Source of the DNA: Psychrobacter immobilis
GTDB lineage: Bacteria > Pseudomonadota > Gammaproteobacteria > Pseudomonadales > Moraxellaceae
NCBI RefSeq assembly: GCF_904846235.1
Contig: NZ_CAJGZN010000002.1
Coordinates: 124,001-188,000 of the forward strand
Reading direction: 5' to 3'
DNA: 64,000 nt
Shown here: positions 17,419 to 26,810 of the stretch, piece after piece
How positions within the stretch are numbered: the stretch's first letter is position 1
Layout of the letters: the number at the start of each line of letters is the position of its first letter
Made by a program: the position numbers and the translations under genes
Notes under the pieces: generated by a model
What the model was told of the DNA's origin: nothing
Database searches by the model: none
What the model saw: only the letters and a program-made list of their open reading frames with translations

Positions 17419-18153
17419 TCAGCGTTTGTTTTCTACGCGGTAATACCATTCGAGCTGTCGATCAAACCCTGTTTCTAATAGATTAGCAATTACCCGTCCT
17501 GTTAGTCCCCACACTGTCTCGCCATCGACCTGCCAGCTCGGCGTCAGTATGGTAGCCATTTGCTCCTGCATCTTATACTCAATTTCATACTCTACCGTTG
17601 GTTGAGTGACTAACGACTCTAAGTCTGCCCAAAAAATACGTGATATTTCTCCCGCTTCAGGTACGAGTACTAGACCTGGGGCGATAAGCGCGACGATTGG
17701 ACGTACGCTCATACCACTTTTTGAAGTTTGGATAGGTAGCTGACCAAGCAACTGGACTTTATTGGGTGGCAGTGCTGTTTCTTCACAAGCTTCACGCAAT
17801 GCGGTAACGACATTATTGCCATCGCCTCGATCATGTTTACCACCCACACAGGAGACCTCACCCGCATGACTGTTCATATGGGCGGCGCGGCGTGTTAGTA
17901 GTAGTTTAGGTCTGCGCTCATGCGTAATAGCGACCAGTATTGATGCATCGGCAATCGGTGTCTGATATAGGCTATCTAAAACGCGGCTACTATGAGAGGC
18001 GTTATTTGCCTCGTACATTGCTGGACTTGTCAGCGCATTTAAGGTCTCGTGCTGCACTCGCTCGGCTAATTGACGAAGCGTCGGATGACGAATAAAACTT
18101 GGGACAGCAACTGACAGGTTATCGAAGCTCACAGCCTCCGGTGGGAATAACAT
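17419..18153 (-). CDS. CoA pyrophosphatase-type Nudix hydrolase (NudL-like)
   Basis: 244 residues. Nudix hydrolases cleave X-linked nucleoside diphosphates; this subfamily typically hydrolyses CoA or acyl-CoA to 3',5'-ADP and phosphopantetheine. The Nudix box reads GGKHDRGDGNNVVTALREAC followed by EETAL, preserving the REACEE metal-binding core, and is preceded by LLTRRAAHMNSHAGEVSCVGG, typical of NudL proteins. The first ~60 residues are a family-atypical but plausible extension. The RVIANLL element near the C-terminus also fits. It is convergent with the Lcp-like gene. The substrate is inferred from the subfamily, not visible directly. Confidence 0.86.
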   Translation of the reverse strand: MLFPPEAVSFDNLSVAVPSFIRHPTLRQLAERVQHETLNALTSPAMYEANNASHSSRVLDSLYQTPIADASILVAITHERRPKLLLTRRAAHMNSHAGEVSCVGGKHDRGDGNNVVTALREACEETALPPNKVQLLGQLPIQTSKSGMSVRPIVALIAPGLVLVPEAGEISRIFWADLESLVTQPTVEYEIEYKMQEQMATILTPSWQVDGETVWGLTGRVIANLLETGFDRQLEWYYRVENKR

Positions 18154-18695
18154 TATAATTGCCCTATATTTTTATGGTTATTAAGCGGTATCAACAGCAT
18201 CTTTCTTATTTTCTATTATTAAAATCGCGACTAGTAAATAAAACCAACAATCTATTTATTGTTCTCGGCCACGCGACTTGTCAGCGGCTTTAGTATCAAT
18301 AATTACTGAACACTCACTAGACTAGCGCAATATAATAGTGGCTGCATGCTATTTATGTGACTGATTCATTGCTTATCAATGCTCAATAACGGCCCTATTA
18401 ACTAATAATAGTCAGCCTATCTGTGAAATGATGCGTTACTGTTATCGTGATTCTGTCCGTCGATAATATGTGCTATCTTAAGACGATAGCTGCTCTTTAG
18501 AATAATATCTTATATAAGTCAGGTACGTTTAAGTTAGGGTTATTTCAGGTCTACACAGTCTACGGATCGTAGTACTTGTCTCATCATCCTTATGTCTAAC
18601 TTATCTCGAAACGATGACAGCAGCACTTCAGAATGTAGGTCTTATAACCTATAAAAAACATCATACACAATAACTTTTATAACAAGGTAGTTGAT
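18154..18695. other. Intergenic region with one hairpin
   Basis: 542 bp between two divergent Nudix genes. All frames are closed. The only structure noted is a 6-bp inverted repeat GCTATC-N7-GATAGC at 18472-18490, without a T run; it may be a regulatory dyad. Promoters for both Nudix genes must lie here but are not evident. Confidence 0.45.
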
Positions 18696-19259
18696 ATGCG
18701 CTATTGCCTCCAATGCGGTCATGAAGCAGAACGAAAAATCCCACCTACGGACAATATGCCGCGTTTGGTATGCCCCAATTGCCACTATATCCACTACGAA
18801 AACCCAAAGGTTATCTGTGGCTCGCTAGTCGTACACGAAGACAGAGTGCTACTCTGCCGCCGTGCCATTGAGCCACAATATGGGCTATGGACGATACCTG
18901 CAGGTTTTATGGAAAATGGCGAGACCATGGCTGAAGGCGCAGCACGCGAGAGCTACGAAGAAGCTGATGCCATCGTACTGAATCCGCATCTATACTGCAT
19001 TTATGACTTACCAGATATTGGACAGATCTACTCTATCTATCTGGCCGATCTAAAAGATGGCGCGTATGGTATTGGCTCAGAAAGCCTAGACTGTGCACTG
19101 TTTAGCGAAGAAGATATCCCATGGGATACACTGGCGTTTGAAGCCATTCGCCGTACTCTAAAAAGTTACTTTGCTGATCGTAAGCAGTATAACGAGTTGT
19201 CAGAATTTCCGATTCATCAAGACAAAATTGGCAAAGATTTGAGTATCAAGCGATATTAA
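18696..19259 (+). CDS. Zinc-ribbon Nudix hydrolase
   Basis: 187-residue Nudix hydrolase with an N-terminal zinc ribbon formed by C4, C7, C26 and C29 (CLQC and CPNC), then HYENPKVICGSLVVHEDRVLL and the Nudix box GFMENGETMAEGAARES followed by YEEADA. This architecture resembles the C-terminal half of NADH pyrophosphatase NudC and small ADP-sugar pyrophosphatases. The likely activity is hydrolysis of a dinucleotide or nucleotide sugar in the cytoplasm. An AAGG ribosome site precedes the ATG, and a strong terminator follows. It faces the other Nudix gene across a 542-bp gap; the two are not close paralogues. Confidence 0.9.
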   Translation: MRYCLQCGHEAERKIPPTDNMPRLVCPNCHYIHYENPKVICGSLVVHEDRVLLCRRAIEPQYGLWTIPAGFMENGETMAEGAARESYEEADAIVLNPHLYCIYDLPDIGQIYSIYLADLKDGAYGIGSESLDCALFSEEDIPWDTLAFEAIRRTLKSYFADRKQYNELSEFPIHQDKIGKDLSIKRY

Positions 19260-19275
19260 TCAATTACCTAACCAC

Positions 19276-19305
19276 AAAAAGCCAAGCATGATGCTTGGCT
19301 TTTTT
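19276..19305. terminator. Bidirectional terminator
   Basis: AAAAAGCCAAGCAT / ATGCTTGGCTTTTT stem around a single central base, with A and T runs on both sides. It is shared by the convergent Nudix and M16C peptidase genes. Confidence 0.92.
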
Positions 19306-19341
19306 GTGCTTAACTTTTAATCAAGAACAAACCTAATCGTC

Positions 19342-22300
19342 TTAGCTCTTAATTCTACAAACCTCAAAGCCAAGACCTTTTACTGCCTCTTCTTTGTCGT
19401 AAGGCGCTAGCACTGCACGCACATGCTTTTGCCCTTGCAGATATTGCTTGGCAACGCGCTGTAAATCAGCAACTGTCACGGCCAATATTGACGCACGCAT
19501 TTTACGCTGCCAGTCGACACCGCGATGATGTAGATTTGCAAAACACGCTTTGATTGCTTCGCCTGCAGGAGAGCCCGGCTTATCCATACCTGAGATAATA
19601 CCTAAGATAGCTTCTTCCAATTGCTCATCGGTTTGTGGCTCGTTTAAGATCCATTCGATACTGGCGTCAAAGTGAGCAAAGGTCTCAGCGCATTGCGGAT
19701 CACGATAGCTAAAGAACTTAAAGGCACAAGCATTGGCATCATAGCCCGCACCGCCGCCATAGGCACCGCCGCGCTCACGAATCGCACTGTGCAAATAGCC
19801 GTTACGTAAGTAAGGCGCTAATACCATTAGTGCAGCGGTATCAGGATGGTCAGCAGCAGGTACAGTATAAGCACTAGCGTTATGATAGACATTGGTTGGT
19901 ACTAACCATGCTAGATCTGCAACATCAAGCACGTCATTTTTAACATCGTCGCCATTTTCTAATGCTTTGACTGTATCAGTCGCACCATTCAACGCAGTAT
20001 CTAATTGCAGGTTTGCAAACTCGCTTGGGATATTTGCTGCCACGTTCGTTATATCGTTAGAAGCCGTCGTCGCTTGGCTGTCTTTCCAGCTATCAACGAT
20101 TAAGCTACTTAAACGTTCGGTTTGCTCTGCTTCACAGATGATAACGGCATGCTTAGGCAAGCTGATCAGACGTTGATGTAAGTCCATCAAGCTCGTAGCC
20201 AGTTGATCCCACTGGGCATCATCTGTACTAGCATGTGCCAAGAAATCCTTAAGCGCGTTCAATGCTGGTAAACCGCTGCGCACATACTCTAGCTGCGCTT
20301 GGCGACTCATGCCGCGACTGGCTGTTTGCATCGCATATGAATGCCCTGAGCCCGCTAGGTTTGACTGCCAACCTGCTTGACGCTGTTGCAAGATTTCTTT
20401 GATACGGTCATGCTCAGAGAAGATACTGTGCTCCATGACTTCTTTGAGCAAATCAATTGCTTCAGGTTTGCGATTTAGCGCACGCGTTGCCACGACAAAG
20501 TAGCTGCTAATCGCTTGGCTGTCATCGACGTTGGTACGTTGACTAATACGAGCGGTCACACCAGAAGAATGCGCGGCCTGCTTAGCTTGCATCTCATGAG
20601 CGCTAAGTGAGTCAGTACCTAGCTCAGATAATAGACTTAAATAAATAGGCAACAATGGATGATTAATCACTTCATTAACCGGTAGCTCGCTGGTGTTCTG
20701 ATTACCAATCGCATCGGTCAACGGCACAATCACTTGATAATAATAAATGCCATTGGTGCCAGCTTCATACTCAAATAGCGTGCTGTCTTGCCCGCTCAAA
20801 CGCACCTGCTTTTGCGCGCCTTCTTTAAAGCTGATATCCGTTGGTACGTCTTCTAGACCTACTTTTGGTAATAAGCTTAAATCATCTGGCGCGGCTTGAC
20901 GTGCAGCCAGATCTAAGGCTTGTTGCTTCAAGATAGCTTTGTCATCAGCAGTCAAATTCATCGCGATAGTATCCAAACGAGTCTGCTCAGCTGCTGCCAA
21001 ACGGGCTGTTTTTTCGCTATCAGGCGTCATCGTTACGCGTACGCGATGCTGATTGTCCAATAGATGCGTCTTAATCAAGTTCGGTAGCCACTGTGGATCG
21101 ACGACTTGCTCGCGTAGCCACTGTAGATGCTCGTCTACTTCCCAAACGTCGATAGGGTTGCCATCATGAATGGCGGTACTAAAGCCCTCTAACATCAGGT
21201 TTAGACCATAAGGAATGCTATCGCCGCCGATGTGACGCTGATCAATCTCAATCTGATGCAGAATGGTTTCGATTGTCTCATCATCAACTGGTGAATTGGC
21301 CACTTCGGTCAGCAAATCAATAATGCCCTGCTCGACCGCTTCGGCATGTTCAGGGTTAGAACCGCGCAGTCCCGTATAAAAGACCATCTCATAATGACTG
21401 TCATCAAGTCCCAATAGCGGACTTGGCGCTTTACCCAGTGGATGGCTGTCAAGATAAGCACGCAATGGCGAGCCTGCATGCTCAATCAATACGCCTTCTA
21501 GCAGACGTAACGCTAAGCGCTGCTTAGGATCGGTAATCGATGGCAATAACCAAGCAACCACATGATGCGTCTGATCTGGGCCCGCTTCATCAGCAGTATA
21601 AGTATCGACTGCGCTGATTGGTGCAGACAAACGCTGCTCTGGACGCGATACATGCTTCTTGCCTGCCTCAAATTGAATCAAAGCATCTTCGTGTATTTTC
21701 GCTTGCGTCTCGGCAACAGGAATATTACCGAAGCTCATGATGACACTGTTTGACGGATGATAATGGCTCTGGTGAAACTCGGTCAACTCAGTGTGCGTCA
21801 AGTCAGGAATATCGGCAGGATCGCCGCCTGAATTATAATGATAGGTCGTCGTTGGGAACAGATGATGAGCAACGGTATGATATAGCTGATCAATCTCGCC
21901 ACTCATCGCGCCTTTCATTTCATTAAAAACGATACCCTTAAACTGCGGCTTATCATTTTCATCAAGCTCCACGCGAATGCCTTCTTGAGCAAAATCGAGC
22001 GGATGGATATTTGGGAAAAACGACGCATCAAGATATACAGCAAGCAAGTTAAAGTAGTCATTTTTGTTTTGCGTTGCATACGGATAGGCTGTCCAATCAG
22101 CTGCAGTCATCGCATTCATAAATGTGTTTAATGAACGTTTAATCATTGAGAAAAATGGATCACGTACTGGGAACTTGTTCGAGCCACATAATGCCACGTG
22201 CTCTAAGATATGCGCCTCGCCTTTTGAATCCATCGGCTGGGTGCGAAAACCGACCAAAAACGCATTCTCATCACTTGGGTGTGCCAGATGATAATGCATC

Positions 22301-22422
22301 GCTCCTGTTTTCACATGCTGACCGATCAGCACATCCATCGATAGCGCCTCAATATGGCGATGCTCAATCAGCTCAAATGCTGGATGCAAGGTTAAATCAG
22401 CAGTAAATGGCGTGTCCGTCAT
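19342..22422 (-). CDS. M16C insulinase-family metallopeptidase (presequence protease-like)
   Basis: 1026-residue zinc peptidase of the PreP/M16C group. The inverted zinc motif HxxEH is present as HILEH at residues 71-75. It is followed by the family block CGSNKFPVRDPFFSMIKRSL, NAMTAADWTAYPYATQNKND and the distal Glu segment FAQEGIRVEL. The C-terminal half contains the substrate-side RERGGAYGGGAGYDANA motif. Two M16 halves joined by a hinge form a closed chamber that degrades short unstructured peptides. I see no signal peptide, so it is probably cytoplasmic. An AAGGAT ribosome site precedes the ATG. Length is normal for PreP-type proteins. Confidence 0.94.
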   Translation of the reverse strand: MTDTPFTADLTLHPAFELIEHRHIEALSMDVLIGQHVKTGAMHYHLAHPSDENAFLVGFRTQPMDSKGEAHILEHVALCGSNKFPVRDPFFSMIKRSLNTFMNAMTAADWTAYPYATQNKNDYFNLLAVYLDASFFPNIHPLDFAQEGIRVELDENDKPQFKGIVFNEMKGAMSGEIDQLYHTVAHHLFPTTTYHYNSGGDPADIPDLTHTELTEFHQSHYHPSNSVIMSFGNIPVAETQAKIHEDALIQFEAGKKHVSRPEQRLSAPISAVDTYTADEAGPDQTHHVVAWLLPSITDPKQRLALRLLEGVLIEHAGSPLRAYLDSHPLGKAPSPLLGLDDSHYEMVFYTGLRGSNPEHAEAVEQGIIDLLTEVANSPVDDETIETILHQIEIDQRHIGGDSIPYGLNLMLEGFSTAIHDGNPIDVWEVDEHLQWLREQVVDPQWLPNLIKTHLLDNQHRVRVTMTPDSEKTARLAAAEQTRLDTIAMNLTADDKAILKQQALDLAARQAAPDDLSLLPKVGLEDVPTDISFKEGAQKQVRLSGQDSTLFEYEAGTNGIYYYQVIVPLTDAIGNQNTSELPVNEVINHPLLPIYLSLLSELGTDSLSAHEMQAKQAAHSSGVTARISQRTNVDDSQAISSYFVVATRALNRKPEAIDLLKEVMEHSIFSEHDRIKEILQQRQAGWQSNLAGSGHSYAMQTASRGMSRQAQLEYVRSGLPALNALKDFLAHASTDDAQWDQLATSLMDLHQRLISLPKHAVIICEAEQTERLSSLIVDSWKDSQATTASNDITNVAANIPSEFANLQLDTALNGATDTVKALENGDDVKNDVLDVADLAWLVPTNVYHNASAYTVPAADHPDTAALMVLAPYLRNGYLHSAIRERGGAYGGGAGYDANACAFKFFSYRDPQCAETFAHFDASIEWILNEPQTDEQLEEAILGIISGMDKPGSPAGEAIKACFANLHHRGVDWQRKMRASILAVTVADLQRVAKQYLQGQKHVRAVLAPYDKEEAVKGLGFEVCRIKS

Positions 22423-22718
22423 AGTTATCCTTATCGCTTATTATGCGTATAGTGCCCTGACTGTCAGGGAAAATAGAGTAATAAATTGGCTAAAAAAGAG
22501 TTGGCTTAGCGCTATTAGTGGGGCTACGACATGGATAAGTCAAGGCAATAGCCATGCAATAATCCACCACATAATCTACGCGGCTATCAACTTTAACTAT
22601 TAATGCGTTATAGTTACAAATTTATAAATATCCACAATTTTATTATGGATTTATCGCTTAACAAAGACGGCCTGCACTGCTACTATAAAGTTAACTATTA
22701 ATACGAGTGGAGTACCTT
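22423..22718. other. Intergenic region between peptidase and usp genes
   Basis: 296 bp of divergent intergenic DNA. It holds the ribosome site for the first usp gene (GGAG) and an AT-rich stretch near 22620-22650. No convincing promoter pair or regulatory dyad was identified. Confidence 0.4.
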
Positions 22719-23180
22719 ATGAGCTACCAACACGTTTTACTGGTTACTGACTTACTATCCGATGCGGACAAAGTGGCGCTAAAAGCCAAACGTATTCTCG
22801 CAGGCTCTCCTGAAGCCAGACTGTCTGTCTTGCATATAGTCAAAGATGACATGGTGCGCTTTGGTTATGAGCTCGTGCCTGCCTCTAGCCTCTCGGGTGA
22901 TGTCGATAATGAAAAGTGGCAAGAAGCACGGGCGAAATTAGCGCAATTTTTGGCACGTAATGAGCTGGAAGCAATCAACTCTGAGATCACCGCTGCCATC
23001 TCTAATAGTAAAGGTATCATTAAGTATTGCCGTGAAAAAGATGTCGATTTACTTATCATTGGACGCCATGAACGCCATGGTATTGCCGCTTGGTTGGTAG
23101 GAGCTACTGCCGATAGTATCTTGCCAAATGTCCCTTGCGACAGTTTAGTGGTGAAGCTTGATCAGCCTGTCTTGGAATAA
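22719..23180 (+). CDS. Universal stress protein, copy 1
   Basis: 153-residue UspA-fold protein. It opens with YQHVLLVTDLLSDADKVALKA and ends with the ATP-binding-type loop IIGRHERHGIAAWLVGATAD then VPCDSLVV, matching the G-x2-G-x9-G pattern approximately. Such proteins are cytoplasmic, bind ATP or AMP and rise during stress; the precise role is unknown. The frame reaches a GTG at 22707, but GGAG just before ATG 22719 selects the latter. It is paired with a close paralogue 99 bp downstream, with highly similar sequence throughout (FGYELVPASSL shared), a tandem duplication. Confidence 0.92.
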   Translation: MSYQHVLLVTDLLSDADKVALKAKRILAGSPEARLSVLHIVKDDMVRFGYELVPASSLSGDVDNEKWQEARAKLAQFLARNELEAINSEITAAISNSKGIIKYCREKDVDLLIIGRHERHGIAAWLVGATADSILPNVPCDSLVVKLDQPVLE

Positions 23181-23279
23181 TTGGCATTACTCTAATCCGC
23201 TGCTAAAGACGACAAGCTTTACTTAACAGCGCCCTAGAGTAGTGCTATAGTAAATACTATCTGACACGAGGAAGACGCT

Positions 23280-23741
23280 ATGAGTTACGAACATATTTTA
23301 CTGGTTACCGACTTACTCTCTGATGCAGATATAGTCGCACAAAAGGCCAAGCGCATCGTCGAAAACCGTCCAGGCTCTAAGCTATCAGTTCTGCATATTG
23401 TCAAAGACACCATGGTTGGCTTTGGCTACGAGCTGGTACCTGCCTCTAGCCTATACGATGAGATTGATGATGAACGTTGCCAAGAAGCACGCGCAAAGCT
23501 GGCGCAATTCCTTGAACGCAATCAGCTAAATGCAGCAACATCAGAAGTCACAACTGCCATCTCTAGCAGTGAAGGTATCGTCAGCTACTGTCATAAACAC
23601 GATGTCGATCTATTGGTCATCGGTCGTCATAAGCGTACTGGTATCGCTGCATGGATAAGTGGCGCGACAGCAGATAATATCTTGCCCAATGTACCTTGCG
23701 ATAGCTTTGTAGTAAGACTGGACAAACCTGTTTCAGCATAA
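23280..23741 (+). CDS. Universal stress protein, copy 2
   Basis: 153 residues, the same length as copy 1 and aligning without gaps. Shared blocks include LLVTDLLSDAD, LSVLHIVKD, GFGYELVPASSL and QEARAKLAQFL. The nucleotide loop reads VIGRHKRTGIAAWISGATAD. It has its own GAGGAAGA ribosome site. Because 99 bp separate the copies, they could be one transcript or separately initiated; a single strong terminator follows copy 2, which supports one operon. Divergence lies mainly in the middle (residues ~60-100), so the paralogues may differ in partner or ligand. Confidence 0.92.
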   Translation: MSYEHILLVTDLLSDADIVAQKAKRIVENRPGSKLSVLHIVKDTMVGFGYELVPASSLYDEIDDERCQEARAKLAQFLERNQLNAATSEVTTAISSSEGIVSYCHKHDVDLLVIGRHKRTGIAAWISGATADNILPNVPCDSFVVRLDKPVSA

Positions 23742-23785
23742 AATATGCTTGGATTGTCTTATGTGATATAAAGCATGTCTTAAAC

Positions 23786-23823
23786 AAAAAAGCGCAGCGT
23801 AAGTTTTAACGCTGCGCTTTTTT
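23786..23823. terminator. Bidirectional terminator after usp pair
   Basis: Perfect 10-bp stem AGCGCAGCGT / ACGCTGCGCT with an 8-base loop, A run on the left and T run on the right. It serves the usp operon and the convergent LysR gene. Confidence 0.93.
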
Positions 23824-23860
23824 ATGGCTGATAAATTTTAGGTTCATCCAAACTCATCAT

Positions 23861-24796
23861 TTAACTCTGTTGAATAATATCTATAAAGGTTTGCCAAATG
23901 GGGCTTTGGTGACGGGCTTTATGCCAGACTAGCCACCATGTACGCGATAGATCAATTCCCGCCACGTTCACTTGTACCAGCTCACCTGTTGCCAGTTCTG
24001 TCTCAATCACATGCTGCGATAGACAACCAAGACCAATATCTGCACTCACCATATGTTTAATGGCCTCAGACTGATGTATCGCCTTTACCACTTCTGCATT
24101 GGGTAGATACTTTAGCAGTTGCTCGTCGATAATTTGCCGTGTGCCTGACCCTGCCTCACGTACCAGTAGCGGCAACTGCGCCAACTGATTAATGGTCAGC
24201 TGATAGCAGTCCTCGTCTTCGCTATAGGTAGCTATACCCTGTAACCACTTGCTATCACGCTTGGCGAATATCACTAGCGTATCGGTACGCCATTTGTGCT
24301 GCTCAATAACTTTCATATCTACCGGACGCGGCATTCCTTCTACCAGTGCGATGTCTATATTCAATTGCTCAACCTCGCTAACTACCTCTTGCGTATTGGC
24401 AATATACATATCGACATTGGCATCGGGTAGCGCCTCATATAGCTTGCCAAGCAAAGATGGCAACACGTAATTACCGATAGTGGTGCTGGCACCGATATGA
24501 ATCTGTCCTGCTTGATACTGATGATAATGCTCAAGCGTGAGCGACTGACCCAAGATAGCCTGTGCCTGTATATAAATCGGATGGGCATTGGGGTGTTGAT
24601 TGAGCCGACGACCGACGCGCTCAAACAGTGGCATCTGTAGTCTAGACTCTAACTCTGTCAACGCGCTACTGACTGCTGATTGCGATAAGTGCAGCTCCTC
24701 ACTGGCTCGACTGGTGCTACCTGTCTGATAAATACTGACAAAAACAGCAAGCTGCTTAAGCGTAATCTTTGGCACTGTCTGCACAGATTTTTTCAT
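23861..24796 (-). CDS. LysR-family transcriptional regulator (YeiE-like)
   Basis: 311 residues. The N-terminal winged helix-turn-helix spans about residues 10-70 (LKQLAVFVSIYQTGSTSRAS, then LHLSQSAVSSALTELE). A linker helix and a two-lobed effector domain follow, beginning QIHIGASTTIGNYVLPSLLG, a segment characteristic of the YeiE group. It is divergently transcribed from a YeiH-type permease across 231 bp, the same pairing as yeiE-yeiH in enterobacteria. The simplest reading is that it controls that permease. In enterobacteria YeiE has been linked to sulfite sensing; whether this ligand applies here is inference. Confidence 0.88.
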   Translation of the reverse strand: MKKSVQTVPKITLKQLAVFVSIYQTGSTSRASEELHLSQSAVSSALTELESRLQMPLFERVGRRLNQHPNAHPIYIQAQAILGQSLTLEHYHQYQAGQIHIGASTTIGNYVLPSLLGKLYEALPDANVDMYIANTQEVVSEVEQLNIDIALVEGMPRPVDMKVIEQHKWRTDTLVIFAKRDSKWLQGIATYSEDEDCYQLTINQLAQLPLLVREAGSGTRQIIDEQLLKYLPNAEVVKAIHQSEAIKHMVSADIGLGCLSQHVIETELATGELVQVNVAGIDLSRTWWLVWHKARHQSPIWQTFIDIIQQS

Positions 24797-24982
24797 AATA
24801 TTGATAATGCCCTATGTTGCTTTATGTCAGTTTTTAGCCTGTCTTATTCACTATGCGTATCTTTCTTCGCTACTCATGTGCGGTATATCTATTTCTATAA
24901 TAGATACTAACCTAAAAAATCGATAGTTTATATCTTATTAATCTGTTTTTATTATAAATGTAGCGGGCATATACTGTCTATT

Positions 24983-25010
24983 CATAAGCTTATGCTTATC
25001 TTAATATAAG
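24983..25010. promoter_or_regulatory. Adjacent dyads, candidate LysR-type binding region
   Basis: A perfect 12-bp palindrome CATAAGCTTATG (24983-24994) is followed directly by CTTAT-N6-ATAAG (24995-25010). Both end 18 bp before the permease start, in the divergent gap with the LysR gene. Such spaced dyads fit LysR-type regulator sites; binding is not shown. Confidence 0.4.
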
Positions 25011-25027
25011 TAATAGGATGCCGCGTT

Positions 25028-26152
25028 ATGCACACATTCGTCCAATCAGTCAGCAACTCCGTTCACAACTATACCCCTAATCACCGTCACTTGGCGGGAT
25101 TGGTAGTCGTTCTGATTGGTAGTTTGTTTTGCTTATGGTTGGACAGCAGTTTGGATATCTGGTCAAACGGGCATATCGTTGGACTATCCTCTTTAACGCT
25201 AGCAATTTTGCTAGGTATGATCTTAGGTAATACTATCTATCCCAAATTCACTGAACGTTTAAACAGCGGCGTTTGCTTTTCCAAAGGTCAGATACTGCGA
25301 CTTGCAATTATGTTTTATGGGTTTAAGCTAACCATGACGCAAGTTGCGAGCATCGGTATGCCAGCGATTATGACGGATGCACTGGTACTGACATCAACTT
25401 TTTTGCTGACCTATTGGTTAGGTACTAGGTGGTTAAAAGTCGATAAAGAAACGGTTATTTTAATTGGCTCAGGGGCAAGTATTTGCGGTGCTGCTGCTGT
25501 CATTGCTGCAGAGCCAGTCGTCAACGCGCAAGCTCATAAAGTCACTATCGCCGTTGCAACTGTGGTGGTTTTTGGCACTATCGCAATGCTACTTTATCCT
25601 TTTTTATATCATCTTGGTTGGTTACAGCCTTGGCTAAGCGCCCAGCAGTACGGCATGTACACTGGCTCAACCGTTCATGAAGTGGCGCAAGTCGTGGTCG
25701 CAGGTAATGCAATCAATACTGAGATTGGCGATACCGCTGTCGTGACCAAAATGATACGCGTCATGATGCTCGCGCCTTTCCTGCTTGTGTTATCGTTTGC
25801 GCTAACCAAAGATCGTACCGTAAATAATACCGCTATAGAAGATAAGAGCAGTAAAAATGAGACAGCGTCATTTATGACTCGTGTCAAACAAGTCAAAGTA
25901 CCATGGTTCGCATTTATCTTTATCGGCATTGTATTGATACATACATGGGTGCCAATGTCTGAGAGTATCGTACGCAGTATGGTGATGCTAGATGATGTGT
26001 TACTGACGATGGCCATGTTTGCATTAGGTCTGACCACTCATCTGAGCGCGATCAAGCAAGCTGGCGTTAGACCGCTTATCTTGGGTGCTATTATGTTTGG
26101 TTGGTTGATACTGGGCGGTGGTCTGATCAATATCGGCATTAGCTTTATGTAA
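25028..26152 (+). CDS. YeiH family (UPF0324) putative anion exporter
   Basis: 374-residue polytopic protein with about ten hydrophobic segments. Family-typical blocks include LAILLGMILGNTIYP, LRLAIMFYGFKLT, GSGASICGAAAVIAAEPVV, YTGSTVHEVAQVVVAGNA and the C-terminal MFALGLTTHLSAIK. UPF0324 proteins are described as putative sulfate or sulfite-type exporters, without firm transport data that I can cite. A polar cytoplasmic loop at about residues 260-285 is rich in N, K and S. The gene is divergent from a LysR regulator, and a strong terminator follows it. Confidence 0.9.
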   Translation: MHTFVQSVSNSVHNYTPNHRHLAGLVVVLIGSLFCLWLDSSLDIWSNGHIVGLSSLTLAILLGMILGNTIYPKFTERLNSGVCFSKGQILRLAIMFYGFKLTMTQVASIGMPAIMTDALVLTSTFLLTYWLGTRWLKVDKETVILIGSGASICGAAAVIAAEPVVNAQAHKVTIAVATVVVFGTIAMLLYPFLYHLGWLQPWLSAQQYGMYTGSTVHEVAQVVVAGNAINTEIGDTAVVTKMIRVMMLAPFLLVLSFALTKDRTVNNTAIEDKSSKNETASFMTRVKQVKVPWFAFIFIGIVLIHTWVPMSESIVRSMVMLDDVLLTMAMFALGLTTHLSAIKQAGVRPLILGAIMFGWLILGGGLINIGISFM

Positions 26153-26197
26153 TAAGCTAAATGTCCATTCTTAACTGCTGATGTCATTGCACAATAT

Positions 26198-26235
26198 AAA
26201 AGGCCTCCAACTATCTATAGTCGGAGGCCTTTTTG
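26198..26235 (+). terminator. Terminator after the YeiH-type gene
   Basis: AAAAGGCCTCC / GGAGGCCTTTTT stem extended inward by ACTAT/ATAGT with single mismatches. It lies 46 bp after the stop. Confidence 0.92.
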
Positions 26236-26292
26236 CATCTATCATTTGGTCTAATATGATTAGTTAAAACTTTAATCTTGGACTAGTACTGA

Positions 26293-26370
26293 CTTTAATA
26301 CCATTGTCTTAAATACCATTGTCTTAAATACCAATCTCTTAAGTACTAATGCTCTAAATACCAAGTCTCT
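26293..26370. repeat. Degenerate 15-16 bp tandem repeat
   Basis: Five to six head-to-tail units of consensus TTAAATACCAWTSTC fill the gap between the yeiH-type terminator and the csp terminator. Units differ at two to five bases. It is noncoding and has no spacer structure, so it is not a CRISPR. Confidence 0.8.
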
Positions 26371-26389
26371 AAATGCTAAAACATAGACG

Positions 26390-26418
26390 AAAAAAAACGA
26401 ACCCGAAGGTTCGCTTTT
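26390..26418 (-). terminator. Terminator of the cold-shock gene
   Basis: CGAACC / GGTTCG stem with a tetraloop, followed on the minus strand by seven or more T. It lies about 40 bp after the csp stop. Confidence 0.85.
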
Positions 26419-26453
26419 CTACATCTATTCATCTATCTGTCTATAAAGACAAA

Positions 26454-26663
26454 TTAGATAGCAACGATGTTATGTGCTTGTGGGCCTTTTTGGCCTTGAG
26501 TTACAGTGAACTCAACTTCTTGGCCTTCAGCCAAAGTTTTGAAACCTGAACCAGTGATTTCGCTGTAATGAGCAAAAACGTCTGCGCCAGTTTCTGGAGC
26601 GATAAAACCAAAGCCTTTAGCTTCGTTGAACCACTTAACTGTACCTTTTTGAACGTCTGACAT
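26454..26663 (-). CDS. cspA: Cold-shock protein (CspA family)
   Basis: 69-residue single cold-shock domain that binds single-stranded RNA/DNA and melts RNA structure. It begins [16 protein letters not shown], with RNP1 (KGFGFI, residues 16-21) and RNP2 as DVFAHY (28-33; VFVHF in E. coli CspA). It closes with the usual [17 protein letters not shown] ribosome site precedes the ATG. A strong promoter at 26811-26839 would give a leader of about 140 nt, as in cold-induced csp genes, so cold induction through the leader is likely. Symbol given by family; the exact paralogue cannot be fixed. Confidence 0.94.
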   Translation of the reverse strand: MSDVQKGTVKWFNEAKGFGFIAPETGADVFAHYSEITGSGFKTLAEGQEVEFTVTQGQKGPQAHNIVAI

Positions 26664-26804
26664 AGTATAATCCTACTTTTAAATTTATTAATGGTCTAGT
26701 GACCGGTAACGCTTGCAAATAGCTACTGAACGATAAATATTAAAACGAAGGATTATAACTAATACTACGAGGTAATGATTTGGTGCAGAACTGCTCTTAA
26801 GCTT
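26664..26804 (-). other. Predicted long 5' leader of the cold-shock mRNA
   Basis: The region between the predicted start site and the csp ATG is AT-rich and untranslated. Its length is similar to cspA leaders that act as cold thermosensors. I did not identify a definite cold-box by eye. Confidence 0.5.
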
Positions 26805-26810
26805 GGGCGT

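Noticed and set aside
18154-18695. tRNA or small RNA gene in the long Nudix gap
   Set aside because: No T-loop-like GTTCGA segment, CCA end or cloverleaf pairing, and only one short hairpin without a T run.
26293-26370. Tandem repeat considered as a CRISPR array
   Set aside because: Units of 15-16 bp are directly abutting and degenerate, with no unique spacers and no cas genes nearby.
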